A DNA stretch of 64,000 bases from Onthophagus taurus. Lineage: Eukaryota > Arthropoda > Insecta > Coleoptera > Scarabaeidae. Numbering within the stretch: the first letter of the stretch is position 1; each line of letters begins with the position of its first letter. Below are positions 11,857 through 23,755 of the stretch, one piece after another. The position numbers and the translations under genes were made by a program. The notes beneath the pieces were generated by a model. It was not told the origin of the DNA and ran no database searches. It saw nothing but the letters and a program-made list of their open reading frames with translations. The DNA is taken from the NCBI RefSeq assembly GCF_036711975.1, contig NW_027248939.1, forward strand, positions 186,001 through 250,000. The letters run 5' to 3'.

Positions 11857-12109
11857 ACCTACAAATTTCCAGGTAAAATTAACAAAGAAAACCTTTCACT
11901 TGTTTGTTGTTAACAATCTTAATTGGTTTTCTGAGTTTAACCTACAAATTGCCAGGTAAAATTAGCAAAGAAAGCCCTACACTTGTTTATTATTAACTAT
12001 CTTAATTGGTTTTCTGAGTTTAACCTGCAAATTTCCAGGTAAAATTAACAAAGAAAGCCCTGCATTTGTTTGCTATTAACTATCTTAATTGGTTTCCTGA
12101 GTTTAACCT
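11857..12109. repeat. tandem repeat, about 83-bp unit, three copies
   Basis: The phrase ACCT(A/G)CAAATT(T/G)CCAGG recurs at about 11857, 11940 and 12022. Each is followed by similar text ending CTTAATTGGTTTTCTGAG. A partial copy precedes the array. Confidence 0.8.
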
Positions 12110-12797
12110 AATTAAAATTATTCATCGTTTTATCCTAAATTAATAATTAATTCAGGATAAAATTAATAAATAAACCTTTTAACTATATTTGTTTTGCAAA
12201 TAATACATTAATTTTTTCAAATTCTTATCTGACTGTAATGGATGGTTTATTCTCGTATAGTGTAGCTGCGCCTTATAGACCCTGGTGGGAATAGGCGGTT
12301 ACATAAAGAAGGAACCGATCAGCCCTTTTTTTGTAAATACCTGTCACGGTGATTTACCACTGCACAGATTCGACGGCACGACTATAGTTATAATCAAAAT
12401 ACTATACATGTAAAATCCTATCTAATTGGGGGCTAACTTCACATACGTCCGTTCCACGGTTACGAAAAGCGAAACACCCTACTCACCGCAAGATAAAATA
12501 TCGATTGTTATCAGAAATAATCCAAATACGCACCAACAATCCAAAAAAAACCACTCAAACTTACGGAGCCGACGAAAACGCGTGCAACCGCAAACCGACT
12601 TTTTATAAAATATTGATTATTAATTAAACCTAACTAATAAATTTGTAGCTAAGGGAAATTTTGACTGATATGGGTTGTTTGGCAACTATTATGTCCCAGT
12701 AAAGTTTCCCGATTAAAATCTGAACGACCCTGTATATGTATCCAATTAAAAAAGCTTACTTAACAATTGAAAGACCTAGATGACGCTTCTGCAACAC
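12110..12797. other. intergenic, no gene seen
   Basis: Noncoding AT-rich sequence up to the LTR of gypsy element A. Short open frames here lack family features. Confidence 0.4.
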
Positions 12798-12985
12798 TGT
12801 AATGGTTGGTGATGATGGTGTAAAATGATGGGATCTCCGGGTTAGAATAAACGCATAGTAGCTTCTCTTAATTACTGCATTTATTGACAACACTTAAGTT
12901 ACACGACGTGTCACCTTTCAGTAGCTTGAGTGTACTCTCTTTCCGAGCGATGACCTTTCTGAGCGATATCTTAACCTACTTAACA
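12798..12985 (-). repeat. 3' LTR of gypsy element A
   Basis: It lies beyond the end of the integrase gene. It differs from the 5' LTR in a block at about 12915-12965. Confidence 0.85.
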
Positions 12986-13129
12986 ATTCCTCCTAACCGC
13001 TTGAAAAAAAATTTTTTCTTATAAACTAATTTTTTTTTTTTATTTATTTGTTATACAATTTTATTCTGTTTTTATGTACTTCAATACATTTACCATTAAT
13101 ATTAATTACTACATTTGGTGAACTAACTT

Positions 13130-13813
13130 TTACAATTTTATACGGACCATTATACAATGATTCATACTTTGAACAGCTTCATTTCGTAATAAAACCTTAT
13201 CTCCTACCTTATAATCTAATGGATTACTTTTTTGGTCGTATTTTATTTTTCGATTATATTTAGATGCATTCAAATTTTGTTCTGCATCTGCCCAAGCTTG
13301 TTGAAGTCTATATTTCAACTGTATTGGGTAATTGTCATAATTATAAACAGGATCGACACAATTTTTTGTGTTTGATGGTAGTAATGCTGATTTTGCGAAA
13401 ACTAATTCATACGGGGTGAATTGCGTTTCTGTATGAACACTGTTATTGTATGAAAAACACCAATACGGTAACCAATGACTCCACGTATTCGGATATTTTG
13501 CAATTTGAATACGAATAAATGCCCCTAACGACTTATGCGAATTTTCTAAAGAACCTAGCGTTTGATGATGATACGCCGTAGAAAATAACTGCTTTATCTG
13601 AAGAAATTTACAGGCATCTTTTAACGTAGAAGCAATAAATTCTGTACCTTGATCTGATAAAATTTCAGTTGGAATACCATATCGTAATATGAAATTATCT
13701 ACCAGTGCTTTAGCAACCGTTACAGCTTCTTTATTTTTTAACGGATAACACTCAACGTATTTAGTTAAATCACATTGTAGTGTTAACGCATACTTGTTTT
13801 CACATTCATCCAT
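13130..13813 (-). pseudogene. gypsy A integrase catalytic core
   Basis: The frame shows CDLTKYVECYPL (first catalytic Asp), then LSDQGTEFIAS (second). A Glu follows in the SLENSHKSLGAF segment, giving a D,D-35-E type core. FTPYELVFAKSALLP is the usual end of the gypsy integrase core. The zinc-binding domain (13834-14037) is separated by a frame break. Confidence 0.85.
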
Positions 13814-13833
13814 TGATAATGGACCTATAAGAT

Positions 13834-14037
13834 CTAAGTGAATTTTTTGAAAGGATGTGGAAGCTTGGTTGTGATACTCATTGGCTCGATATTATGTTTT
13901 GAGCGTTTGAATTTTTGACAATCGTCACATTTTTTAACAAATGCTTCGATATCTTTCCTCAGTCCTGACCAAAAGTATGTTTTCTTTATATTATTAAACA
14001 TTCTATTTATTCCAGCATGTCCTCCTGTGGGTAACAT
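13834..14037 (-). pseudogene. gypsy A integrase zinc-binding domain
   Basis: It contains the HHCC pattern: His residues near GGHAGINRM and the Cys pair in KKCDDCQKF. KTYFWSGLRKDI between them is the conserved core of this domain. Confidence 0.8.
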
Positions 14038-14048
14038 GTGGTAATCGT

Positions 14049-14873
14049 TTAAAATGATTTGTTGTTTCTCTTTGTCGTATATTTCAAACAGATTTTTACT
14101 ACAGTGAGTTTTATATCGTTTTTGTTTAATTCTTTGGAATTCCGTAATATTTCACGAATTTCTGCGCGCTTATCGTCTTTTATAATTGTTAATTCTTTAA
14201 CATTATTTTCTTTGCATGCAATTAATAATTCTCTCACCGACGCTTCGAGTGCTGACGATGATCGAGAATTTTTTAGTAAATACATAATATTTTCTTCTTT
14301 TTGGTATACCACGCGCTTTTTATTTAAATTTATCGTACGATTCTTTGTTTCTTTCATAAATTCTTTCTCTGAAATTATTCGTAAAAGACAAAATTTTTTT
14401 GGACGTTTAATAAGTTCCACTACTCCTGGGTGATCAAGCCGAGAGAGCGGTACGTTTTTTGTGTCTACATCGGTATTAATTTTTGTCGATTGTGCTCTAG
14501 TAATAGCATATATCGCCTGAGTCATATTCACATTAATTTTTTTGAGTTCTTCAGAAGTGATTTCTATTCTTGATAATGCATCTGCAGCAACATTATCTTT
14601 ACCCTTAATGTATTTAATAGTAAAATCATATTCTTCTAGAACCAGACGAAATTTGGTAAGTCTACTGGATGGGTTTGTCATCCCAAACAGGTACACCAGT
14701 GGTTTATGATCTGTATATAAAACGAATTTTCGTGAGTACAAGTGTGGACGAAAAAATTTAACTGCCCAAACAATGGCCAAAAGTTCTTTTTCGATAGTAT
14801 AATTGTTACGCTTGGCTTTATTTAAAGATCTACTGGCATATGCAATGGGTTTATCATCACCATTTGATAACAC
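14049..14873 (-). pseudogene. gypsy A RNase H
   Basis: The frame starts in IAYASRSLNKAKRNNYTIEKELLAIVWAVKFFRPHLYSRKF, here cited in parts: AYASRSLNKA, then KELLAIVWAV, TDHKPLVYLF and NVAADALSRI. These are the standard Ty3/gypsy RNase H motifs. A long linker toward integrase follows. Confidence 0.85.
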
Positions 14874-15279
14874 TGCACCAATTGGATAACCCGACGCATC
14901 GGTTTTTAAAGAAAAAATATTTTCTTTTTTCTTGTTAACTTATTTAAAGGTATGGTTATATGAGCAAAATTCTTAATAAATTTTCTGTAATAATTTGCAA
15001 AAGCTACAAATCTTTTACATCATCGGAATTTTTCGGAATTGGATATTTTTGAATGGCAATTATTTTTTCCTTATCGCGTGCCACACCACTAGCCGAAATG
15101 GTATGACCTAAATACAGAATTTCCTTTTTCAAGAATTCACACTTGTTCGGATTTAATTATAATTTTACCTTACGTAATCTATTGAACACTTTTACATAAT
15201 TAAAGTTTAAATTATGTTTATTTAAATTATTTCCAAAAACAATTAAATCATCTAAATAAATGAAATAATTTTCATAATT

Positions 15280-16044
15280 TCAACCAGCCATTGCTATTGT
15301 CATAGCACGCGAAAATGCATTTGGACTTAGTTTAAATCCCATGGGGAGACGAGTCATCTGATATTGTACGCGATCAGTTGTAAACGCGGTATAGGGTCGA
15401 CTGTTAGGATCTAACTCGATCTGGTAATAACCTTGAGCAAGATCTAAATGAGAGAAATAAATTGCTCCTGAAAGAGAATCTAAAATTTCTGTTATTGATG
15501 GCAAAGGAAACTTATCGTCTTGAATTTTCTGATTTAACAATCTATAATCAATAACAACTCTCCATTTTCTATTACCATTTTGATCAACTTTCTTTGGAAC
15601 AATTAATAAGGGTGATGACCACTCTGATGATGCTTCCTCAATAATTCCTTGAGTCAGCATATTAGGTACTTGATGTTGAACTTCCTGCTTTTGCGCGTTT
15701 GGCAATCTGTAAGGTTTGACATATGAAAGTAACACCTTTTCATGTAACCGGATTGATTGTTTATAAATATTTGATGTATTCAATTTGTCACCCTCCAAGT
15801 GAAAAATATCTGAATGTTTAGCGCAAATACGTTGCACAGAATTCTTTTCTTCCTCATTTAAGTGAGTTGTCCGAATTAAATCTAGAAGTTTATCGGCTCG
15901 CTCTACATTATGGGTATCATTTTTAGCAAATTGACAAATTTCATAATATTTAAGATGGTCTACTTTTGGTTTAAAATTTTTTAATACAACATCGTCTTCT
16001 CTAGTATTCAGCAATTTCATAAAAATTAATTTGGAATTTGACAT
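15280..16044 (-). pseudogene. gypsy A reverse transcriptase, N-terminal half
   Basis: It shows IIEEASSEWSSPLLIVPKK, then WRVVIDYRLLNQKI, FSHLDLAQGYYQIE and TRLPMGFKLSPNAF, the conserved RT fingers and palm motifs. The frame ends in a stop just before the region holding the active-site DD pair. The stretch to 14873 is broken by stops. Confidence 0.85.
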
Positions 16045-16598
16045 AAACTGCTTGCTACGAAAACACCTTTACACACCTCCTCAGCCAAAACAACGCATTC
16101 TTCATTTGAGTCAATTGAGCAATATCGCACTATTTCACATCGTGCTGGAATTTTTGTGTAACTTTGCTGTGTTGACTGAATTGGCAAACAAAGGATGTCA
16201 TCGTTTACATTTAACTTTAATTCATATGTTTCGTAATCGATAATTCCGAAATACTTTTGAATAAAACCTAATCCCAATATTCCTTGCATACTACTGTCAA
16301 ACGACTCAATAATAAAAAAATCATGACTTAACGAAAAACAAGACACCTCCAAAGGCAAGTTTACAATTCCTTCAGAGTTTGTTGATCCCGCTAATCCTTT
16401 TATTTTCATATTGTTATTTTTTATTTGCTCTTGACCAGATAAATATTCCTTAAAAATAATACTAACCGATGCCCCTGTATCTAATAAAAATAAAAGATTT
16501 ATACCATTATACCCCAAACTAATAAAACTTAATTCATTTAAATTTTTATTAACATCTGAGACTAAAATGTTTCTATCAGACACGAAAAAACCTATCAT
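16026..16598 (-). pseudogene. gypsy A aspartic protease region
   Basis: LFLLDTGASVSIIF is the retroviral-type protease active site. It lies between gag and the RT frame, as in gypsy elements. The frame overlaps the RT frame end by a few bases. Confidence 0.8.
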
Positions 16599-16636
16599 CC
16601 GTGGTTGCTAATGGATGCTGTTCTGACTGATTTGTT

Positions 16637-17783
16637 TCAGCAGAGGTAGCCTATACGACCTCCATTTGAACGATCGTTAGAGCGGTTTTGAATATTATTA
16701 AAATTTCTCCTTCGACTAAATGAATTCTCTCTAAAATTTTGATTTGGAGTTTTACCACGACTATTGTTGTAATAATAATTATTTCTACCTCTATTATTAT
16801 TATTATCGTTATTATAATTACTTCTAAATTGAGTATTTGATCTTGGATTGAAATGACTTTGCGACTGTCGTCGATTCGTTGAACGAAAATTACCTCGTCC
16901 ACGCATGTAAAAGACATTTGAGGATCTTGACGGCTCTTCGTCTTTTGCTCCTCTTATAGCGTCACCCAATGACGAATAATTTCTCGCTTTTACTATGGCA
17001 CGGAGTTCACTATTATGTAAACCTGCTGCAAAAGCACTAATAGCAATATTTTCATTAACGGTGGTTAAAACTTTCATTGTTTCTACGTCGCCATCAGCCT
17101 GACTAATAGTAAGATTAACCAATAAATCCTCCACCTCTTTGCCAAACTCATCTATTGACTTTCCGGCCTGTCTGGAAGTATTTAATTTATGTGACAAAGA
17201 ACTGGCAGACTGTTTAGTTAAACAATAACTGCTTATATCTCTAACTAAATCTGTATTAGAGGGATACGCGGTTTTTAATCTAATTTTTGCACTTGGCGTT
17301 AACGTAAGTCGTTAACAAAACTTTGGCTGCAGCATCTAAAAGTGAATCGTAAAGCTCAATAGCTTCTATGAGGCGTTTCGTTACGGCTTCAGTACCGTCC
17401 ATAACAGGTAGCATACACGCTACGGTTCTAAGATCAAACTTTTCCGACATTTTAAAATTGTTTGGTTCTGATCCTTTTATCTGATTTTGACAATATTCTA
17501 ATCTATCTTCTAATGTTGCCCTAATATTATCTATAAGTTTAACAATTTTATCTACATATATTTTAACTTCTTGAACTAAAACTGAATCATGAGCACTACT
17601 ACTAAACTCTTTCCTTAAAGCAATAAATTTATTTTCCAATTGATTTAGTTTTCCTACCTTTCGATTGAGTAATTCTATATTAGTTCTTCTTTCAACTGAA
17701 TCTTTCTTTAAGTTCTTATGAAATAACAATAACTCTTCTTCTAACTCTGTCCACTTCTTGGTTGACATAAGGATAACTTTCAC
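16637..17783 (-). pseudogene. gypsy A gag, split by a frameshift
   Basis: Two frames (17280-17783 and 16637-17197) form one gag. The first has a long helical, coiled-coil-like N-terminus (start MSTKKWTELEEELLLF). The second continues with a capsid-like helical region and an Arg/Asn-rich tail (RGRGNFRSTNRR and runs of Asn) in place of a clear zinc knuckle. The join between them near 17200-17285 needs a change of frame. Confidence 0.75.
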
Positions 17784-17877
17784 TAATAACCTTTAATTGC
17801 TTTTATTGCACTTTATCTTCCACTGCACAACTTTCCTTCGATGATAATTGAATAGGGACGTGGGGATGTGAAGAGCG

Positions 17878-18117
17878 TTAAACTTCAGCTCTGGATGCGG
17901 CTCTTCTTAAGGTTCTTCTTTTTACATGGTGTGTATAAGCTTTCACCAGGCGTAACACGAAAGTAATCACCATCATAATGAACATTATATAGAATATTAC
18001 AGTAACATCATCATCCATCTTAATTTTATTTTTTTGCACCAAGAAGTTTGCATTAACTGCACCATTTTCGGTTAATTCCTGGTTTGTATTCGACTCTCTG
18101 CTATGATGTTTTCCCAT
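17878..18117 (-). CDS. 79-residue membrane protein ORF in the gypsy A leader
   Basis: The ATG at 18117 opens a 79-codon frame between the primer site and gag. It has a polar N-terminus (MGKHHSRESNTNQ), then a hydrophobic stretch of about 20 residues (VIFYIMFIMMVITFVLRLV). The C-terminus is strongly basic (HHVKRRTLRRAASR), so it looks like a single-pass membrane protein. I do not recognise a family. It may be a leader-encoded accessory protein of this element lineage, or a chance frame. The charge pattern and position argue mildly for a real protein. Confidence 0.4.
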   Translation of the reverse strand: MGKHHSRESNTNQELTENGAVNANFLVQKNKIKMDDDVTVIFYIMFIMMVITFVLRLVKAYTHHVKRRTLRRAASRAEV

Positions 18118-18172
18118 TTTCAATCTTATAATATTCTTAAAGCTCAGGGGCAAGCTCCTGGCAGGGTCGCCA

Positions 18173-18347
18173 TGTAATGGTTGGTGATGATGGTGTAAAA
18201 TGATGGGATCTCCGGGTTAGAATAAACGCATAATAGCTTCTCTTAATTACTGCATTTATTGACAACACTTAAGTTACACGACGTGCTACACAATACCTAA
18301 CATGCGTCATTTAGTGCTTACTATTAACTATCTTAACCTACTTAACA
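18173..18347 (-). repeat. 5' LTR of gypsy element A
   Basis: It is adjacent to the primer-site-like sequence at 18157-18172. The first 130 bp are almost identical to the other LTR. Confidence 0.85.
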
Positions 18348-18620
18348 ATTTGTTATTATTACACTACAACACAATTCTCAATTTAAATGCCTCACCCGGT
18401 ATAAATCAACATGTTTAGGTTATCCCAATAAATATACATACAATCAAAATTTGTTGTATACAATATTTGATTAGAATTGCATTATATATAAACCATTTTT
18501 ATTAACATAATTTTTTATTATTACAAGATTTTAACTTCCCTGTGAACAGTATGTATGGATATCGCAATAAATCGGCATTTTTTAAATCATCAATAAATAT
18601 TTAATACTACAGTTCTAAAT
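18348..18620. other. 3' flank of the CRAL-TRIO gene
   Basis: AT-rich, no open frame. TTTATT sequences around 18494 and 18508 would read AATAAA on the minus strand and could serve the CRAL-TRIO gene as polyadenylation signals. Confidence 0.4.
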
Positions 18621-19739
18621 TCAATCTATTGCTAATCGTCGAAAGCTACCATCAACACCATATTCGCTTTTAAAATAATCCTCTCGATTTGGTACAGGCC
18701 CATACAGTTTAATTGCATCCAATTTTGATTTAAACGTTGAGTTTTCGGTGGTTAATATTTCCCAATTCGCCGATAATTCCTCCATTGTCCTATTTGTTCC
18801 TCCAATATCACGAGGAAGAAGATCTTTGGGGACCTCCTTGTACAAATCGTCAATATTTTTATGGATCATAAGCTAGGAAAGCAGAATGTTATATTGTATT
18901 ATTTAAAAACGAAAACTTACTCTCTCTTTTAACTTTGGCGATAAAATCGCTTTTAAAATGACTATAAATGGTGTTACTACTGGGTGTGCATTTAAAATGT
19001 GTACATTTCTTATCCGAAATGGTAACACATCGAAGTACATTTTAATATAATTACGCACAGAAACTAAATCTACTTTAGTCATTAAAGAAGCGGTTACGTT
19101 TTTAAGATCGTGGATTGCTATAACACCGGAACTTAAATCTTCGTGTAATAAATAGTCGACTGTAAAGAGAAATATTACTTTAAATGTTATTAATAAGTTA
19201 ATTTGTTACATAGAATCGTTCCGTATTTTAGGACTGAATTGAAATTTAAATCGTCGACATCTTCTGGTTGAGTTATAAACACTCTGTAACCCTTTTCCGT
19301 TAAATTTGGTAAATAACACAAAAATCTTCACAAAAAAAATTGATATTAATTAAAAAATAAATTTAAATAAAATCTTACTTTGAAATATAAATTTTTTGTA
19401 AATACTCTCGAGTCATTTCGCGGTTTTCGTAAAACAATTTAAACTTTTCTCTGGAAATAAAATAAAGGTCTAATTTTTTCTTGATTTTTCCGACGTCGAA
19501 TTTGCATAAACGGATAAAGTTTTCAAGTAATTTTTCATCTGTAATTTTTGTTTATAGGATTAGGTTAAAGTAAAAAAAAAGTACTCACCGATTTCGTTCG
19601 GTAAATGATTTTGATGTTTTAACCATTCATTAATTAATTGAACACGATTTTTGAGTCTTTCGATAGTTTCACCCAATTCCTCCTTAATTCGTGCCGATTG
19701 ATTTTCATTTGGTAAACATATAACTCCATCTTTAAGCAT
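18621..19739 (-). CDS. CRAL-TRIO domain protein (clavesin / alpha-tocopherol transfer protein-like), five exons
   Basis: I read complement(join(18621..18872, 18921..19159, 19210..19325, 19379..19538, 19589..19739)), 305 residues, with four introns of 48-53 nt, all GT/AG, and compatible phases. The ATG at 19739 opens an N-terminal helical segment. The CRAL-TRIO N domain (DEKLLENFIRLCKFDVGKIK, residues 51-70) follows, then the lipid-binding domain with the family patterns GVIAIHDLKN and FRIRNVHILNA. The C-terminus has LPRDIGGTNRTMEEL and ends YGVDGSFRRLAID, a typical insect ending. Such cytosolic proteins carry small hydrophobic ligands such as tocopherol, retinoids or phosphoinositides. Length and layout fit a complete gene; the ligand cannot be told. 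Confidence 0.88.
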
Positions 19740-20160
19740 GTTTTAAATTATTGTCACTGTTTTGTTTAATGTTAGAGAACTCTAACAATAACTTGACACT
19801 GAATGAAGCAAAGGTTTGGATATTTAAATAATTTATACACGAATTCATGTAAAAACAAAATAAACGGCGTAATTATGCAAAATTTTATTTAATCGGGTTT
19901 CAAGCTATTGGTTAAATTGCAGATAATTTGTTTGTCTATATAGATACAAATCAATTACTGTTAGTCGTAAATGCGATTTAAAAATGAACGAAATGATGAT
20001 TTAAATAGTTATTTTTGATACAAGATAGCGAAATGAAATTTTTGCATTTGAGAACGAAAGTTCGTGAATCGTTCGAGAATTTGATTATTTTGTTCATAAA
20101 AATAAATTAACAATTAATAGTATCAAATTCCTTGATTGTCGTAGCAGTACACATGCTGAA
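19740..20160. other. upstream region of the CRAL-TRIO gene
   Basis: AT-rich, no coding frame recognised. It probably includes the promoter of the gene reading leftward from 19739. Confidence 0.35.
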
Positions 20161-20511
20161 CGTAATAGTTATTTATATTACAAGTGGGCTAGAAACTTAA
20201 TTACTGTACGAGTGTGGAGAATTGCACGACGAGGTCGTAGACCGAATCGTGTAATCACACGAGTACTGTAATTATGCTCTAGCCCACGTGTGATATACTT
20301 AATTCAATAAATTAAGTCTGTTCTGATTAGGCTAAAAATGCGTTACGTAATGAAACCAGTGCGGTAATGAACTTCATTACGTAACTCAAATCACCTCAAA
20401 TGAGTGCGGTAATGATGACTTATCCAAGCAGTCGTAGATAAAAGACTTAAAAGACTCTAATAATTATGTAATTATGTTTCTAGCCCACTTGTAATATAAA
20501 TAACTATTACG
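20161..20511. mobile_element. MITE with perfect 36-bp terminal inverted repeats
   Basis: 20161-20196 (CGTAATAG...AGAAAC) is the exact reverse complement of 20476-20511. The 351-bp interior has no open frame but contains another palindrome, GTTACGTAATGAA/TTCATTACGTAAC (about 20343-20385). No flanking duplication is obvious. It is probably a non-autonomous DNA transposon of unassigned superfamily. Confidence 0.7.
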
Positions 20512-21060
20512 TCCTGTTGACAAAAAACTATCGTTTTGACGGTCGCTAAGTACTGTGTTCGAAAAAATTGTTTTTTATTATTTTATTTCTTGTAGGTAAT
20601 TTTCAAAATTACTATGGAAAAGAGGACAACTTTTTATTGTGAGCTGGACTTTTTAATGACAAAACATATGTACAGGGTTTGCCACGACGAGCTATGTCTA
20701 TATGTATATGGAAAGCTACTGGTACTATTTCTGTGAATATTTGCAAAAACATTCTCTTAGCCATGGTAAAAAAACTTATATATAATATATTAATTACTAC
20801 TAAGTGGGAGCTTTTTGAAATGACAACATCTATTGACAAAGAGCTGTTCGTCGAATTGATAGTGAAGGATATCGTTGAAGGTTTCTAGGTTTTTAATAAA
20901 AGAGCTTCTTCCCAACTACATGTAAATGTATTTCACCCAAAGGTTTGTACAATTCTGATGCTTACAAAAGAGTAATCAATTTAAAGTATTACATATTAAT
21001 TAATTTGCTGAGTCTACATTTTATAGTTAAAGGTTTTGTAATTTATTTCAAAAATTTTTA
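20512..21060. other. no gene seen
   Basis: Short frames on both strands at 20610-20890 lack any recognisable domain and show no splice or start context that would support a gene. Confidence 0.4.
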
Positions 21061-21064
21061 AAAC

Positions 21065-21480
21065 ATTTTAATAATAATAACAATAATAATAATATGCATA
21101 AGATGCAAACAAAAGAAAAATATGAAATATGTCGCCCCCTCCTACTTCTACAGATTCCCGTGTCCCTGTATTAACACTGTCCTTAATCGCCTCTTAAACT
21201 GCCACTCAGACGAGCACACTCCAACATTCATAATAATATCATTAAATATTTTACTAATTTGATAGGTAAAACTGTTTTTAAAGAATTCAGTTCTGTGTAT
21301 GGGCAGCGCTATCGTACGTTTAAATCTTATATTAAGATTGTGCACGTCCGAGCGGAAGGTAATTTTATCATACAAATATGCAGGTTTCTCCTTGGTGACC
21401 GCATTGCGAAACAACAATGCCGAGTGCGCCAAACGTCGCGACTGCATGTCCATCCAGCCGATTTCCGACAGTTTACTACT
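21065..21480 (-). pseudogene. 5'-truncated jockey/CR1-like fragment
   Basis: The minus-strand frame (21148-21453) carries RRLAHSALLF, YLYDKITFRSDVHNLNIR and a closing region homologous to the fragment at 10526-11005. A (taa)n-like tract at 21070-21100 marks its 3' end. The 5' end coincides with a palindrome at 21470-21500. Confidence 0.7.
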
Positions 21481-21489
21481 TACAATGTA

Positions 21490-21895
21490 AGTAGTAAACT
21501 GTTAGTAAATTCATTGGGACCCGTAACAACTTTTTTCCCTCATTTAGTTGTAGATATCAATAATTTAGATAGAGAATGGAGATTGCTTCAGAGTAGTGCT
21601 GAAATAGATAGCAGTCTAGAAACTTTGCAATTTTGGAAAAAAGTTTGTAATCTTCAGAAAGGTGACGGTACACAGCTTTGTTCAGAACTGCATAAATTTG
21701 TTAGTGCACTGTTGGTTTTACCACACAGCAGTGCTTGTGTTGAGCGCTTTTCAGTACAATTAATTTAGACAAAACGAAAATTAGAAATAGGCTTTCCATT
21801 GAAACATCTGGAATACATATCTGGAATCAGTCGTGTTTTAATTTTGAGGTTACAGATGGTGTTTTAAAAAACATTCTTCGTTAATGTACACAGAC
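21490..21895 (+). pseudogene. hAT-type C-terminal dimerisation domain fragment
   Basis: The translation shows LHKFVSALLVLPHSSACVERFS, the hATC signature (LPHSSA..ER). A stop at about 21768 follows, after which the same frame runs on with the KRKLEIG region. A poly(A) signal-like AATAAA lies near 22003, so a retrocopy or transposon relic is likely. No catalytic part is present. Confidence 0.6.
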
Positions 21896-22741
21896 AAGTA
21901 GTTTATGTATGCGATTTCATTTGTATTTGAGTTTTGTGCTGTTAACATATTGTTGTTAACTTACTTTGAGTTTTATTTTGTTAACTTATATTCATATTTT
22001 AAATAAAAGCTATTTATGAACAATTTGTTTTATTGTAATTGCGTTGTAGTATTAAACCCAGTATTATAAATATTCTAGGTATCGCAAATTTATTATTAAT
22101 TGTAAACAGAAAATCTGAAAAAGTACAATAATAATTATTTGTGTACCGAGGTAGGGAAATTTGTCTTTTTTAAGTGGAGGCGTAGTCAAGGTCAGACGAT
22201 CTGGTGAAATCTGGTGATTTTTTAAAGCGACCTCTGGTGAAAAACAAAATTTTCATCTGGCAACTCTGACTTACATGGTCCCTTCGCTTCAACCCAAACA
22301 ATAGTCTTATATACAGGAGTTTTGAACTTTTTGAATTTTAGACTTAAGTACACAAGACAAAAACGGATAATACAAGCAATCCGCAAAATTTAAGTGCGAT
22401 AACACTATGCTGTCACATACACTGTTAAAAACATGGACCTAAATTTAACTCTTTTTCACTACTAAATCTGGAAGTTCCCTCGCGACCATCTGTTTCGGAG
22501 ACTAATTTTACGGAGTTAGAAATTTAACAAATATAAATTGCCAAGTGTAGTTAAATTCCTCCTAAAACGTAGTTATAGGTTATACATAAGGTGGAGGAAT
22601 GCGACTAATGATAATTGTTAATTAACTGATTTTATGTTGTTGAAAGGACACCTTTACGGATATTCTGAACTCTTTATACATAGTTAAACTAATCTTGTTT
22701 TAGTTAAAAATATCCTCGAAGGAGGTAAATCTAACACCTTA
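21896..22741. other. no gene seen, repeat-like sequence
   Basis: AT-rich with short repeat-like phrases such as 'ctggtgaaatctggtga' near 22200. No open frame is convincing. Confidence 0.4.
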
Positions 22742-22986
22742 CAGTAGCGTTTCTCAACCTTTTTTTACTCGCGTACCCCCTGACCTATCATCAGTGCTCC
22801 ACGTACCCCTTCTCCATGATATGCATATTATAATTACTAATATGTACATATAGGTACAGTAATAACTCTATAAGTCTATAACACTGAAATATTTTTATTT
22901 CTACCAGTTGTTACAAAATAATGCATATTATATACTAATTATACACATTTAGTTAAACTAAAAAATGTAAATATGTAAGATGCACG

Positions 22987-23755
22987 TTAATGAGAACCTT
23001 GAGGCTGTTTGGCAGCACTCAGTAATTTGAAATCTGGATCGGAAGATGATAAATATAGTCTCAGGTTCGAACTTACACTGGCAAGTCTGTTCCTGTACTT
23101 ATTTTTTAAACAAGTATAGGACAAAAAAGCTCTCTCCACTAGTACGGTGCTTGTGAACGGTAACAAAATAGTTATTGCTTTGTTAAATAATTCAGGATAT
23201 TCTTCTTTCAAGTCAGCCCAGAATGAAATGAGGGATTTCTTTTCAAATTCTTGCTTAAGTGAAGAATCCATTTTCAGTTCGATCAAGTTAACTTTTTCTT
23301 GAAGTGATAGAGATGCACACTCGAAATACTTTTCACTGAAAGCCTTTCAGTGAAAGGGTACCAAATCCAGTAATCGTCTGTTCTACGTTTGGGGAAATAT
23401 TTGTCGAAAGCAGCCTTCAGTCCATTCAGATGTTGTATAATTTGCTTCTTAATTTCTAGAGATACATGAGCATCCGTTTCAGAGAGAAAATCGTGTAATG
23501 TTTCAAAAACTTCAGATTGGTTTTTCTCAATACATAATTTCCAAAATTCTAGTTTTCTAACGAAGACTCAATTTTGTCTGTAACTTGGAATACAGTTACT
23601 GCACTGTTTTGAAGAGACAAATTTAGCTGGTTTAATTTCGAAAAGATATCGGACATGTATGCAAGGCTTTGAAGCCATTCATGATCATCAAATTTAAATG
23701 AAAGTCGGAAAGGGTGGTTCTCAAGGAACACTTTGACTTCATGCCTAAGTTCAAA
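22987..23755 (-). pseudogene. hAT transposase C-terminal part
   Basis: Broken frames carry the region after the catalytic core (HEWLQSLAYMSDIFSKLNQLN). Near 23200-23050 lies the hATC dimerisation motif in the form LPFTSTVLVERAFLSYTCLKNKYRNRL. It continues the frame ending near 23760 after a frameshift. Confidence 0.75.

Larger units (their letters stand above)
12798..18347 (-). mobile_element. gypsy-type LTR retrotransposon A (decayed, no env)
   Basis: Two direct copies at 12798-12985 and 18173-18347 begin TGTAATGGTTGG and end CTTAACA in plus orientation. On the minus strand they read TG...CA. They share their first 130 bp almost exactly, then diverge in the middle. A primer-site-like sequence (minus strand TGGCGACCCTGCCAGG, 18172-18157) follows the 5' LTR. 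Gene order on the minus strand is leader ORF, gag, protease, RT, RNase H, integrase. No target-site duplication was seen. Frames are broken in gag and RT. Confidence 0.9.

Noticed and set aside
20612-20888. Short frames on both strands at 20612-20888
   Set aside because: No domain, no support from composition or splice signals.
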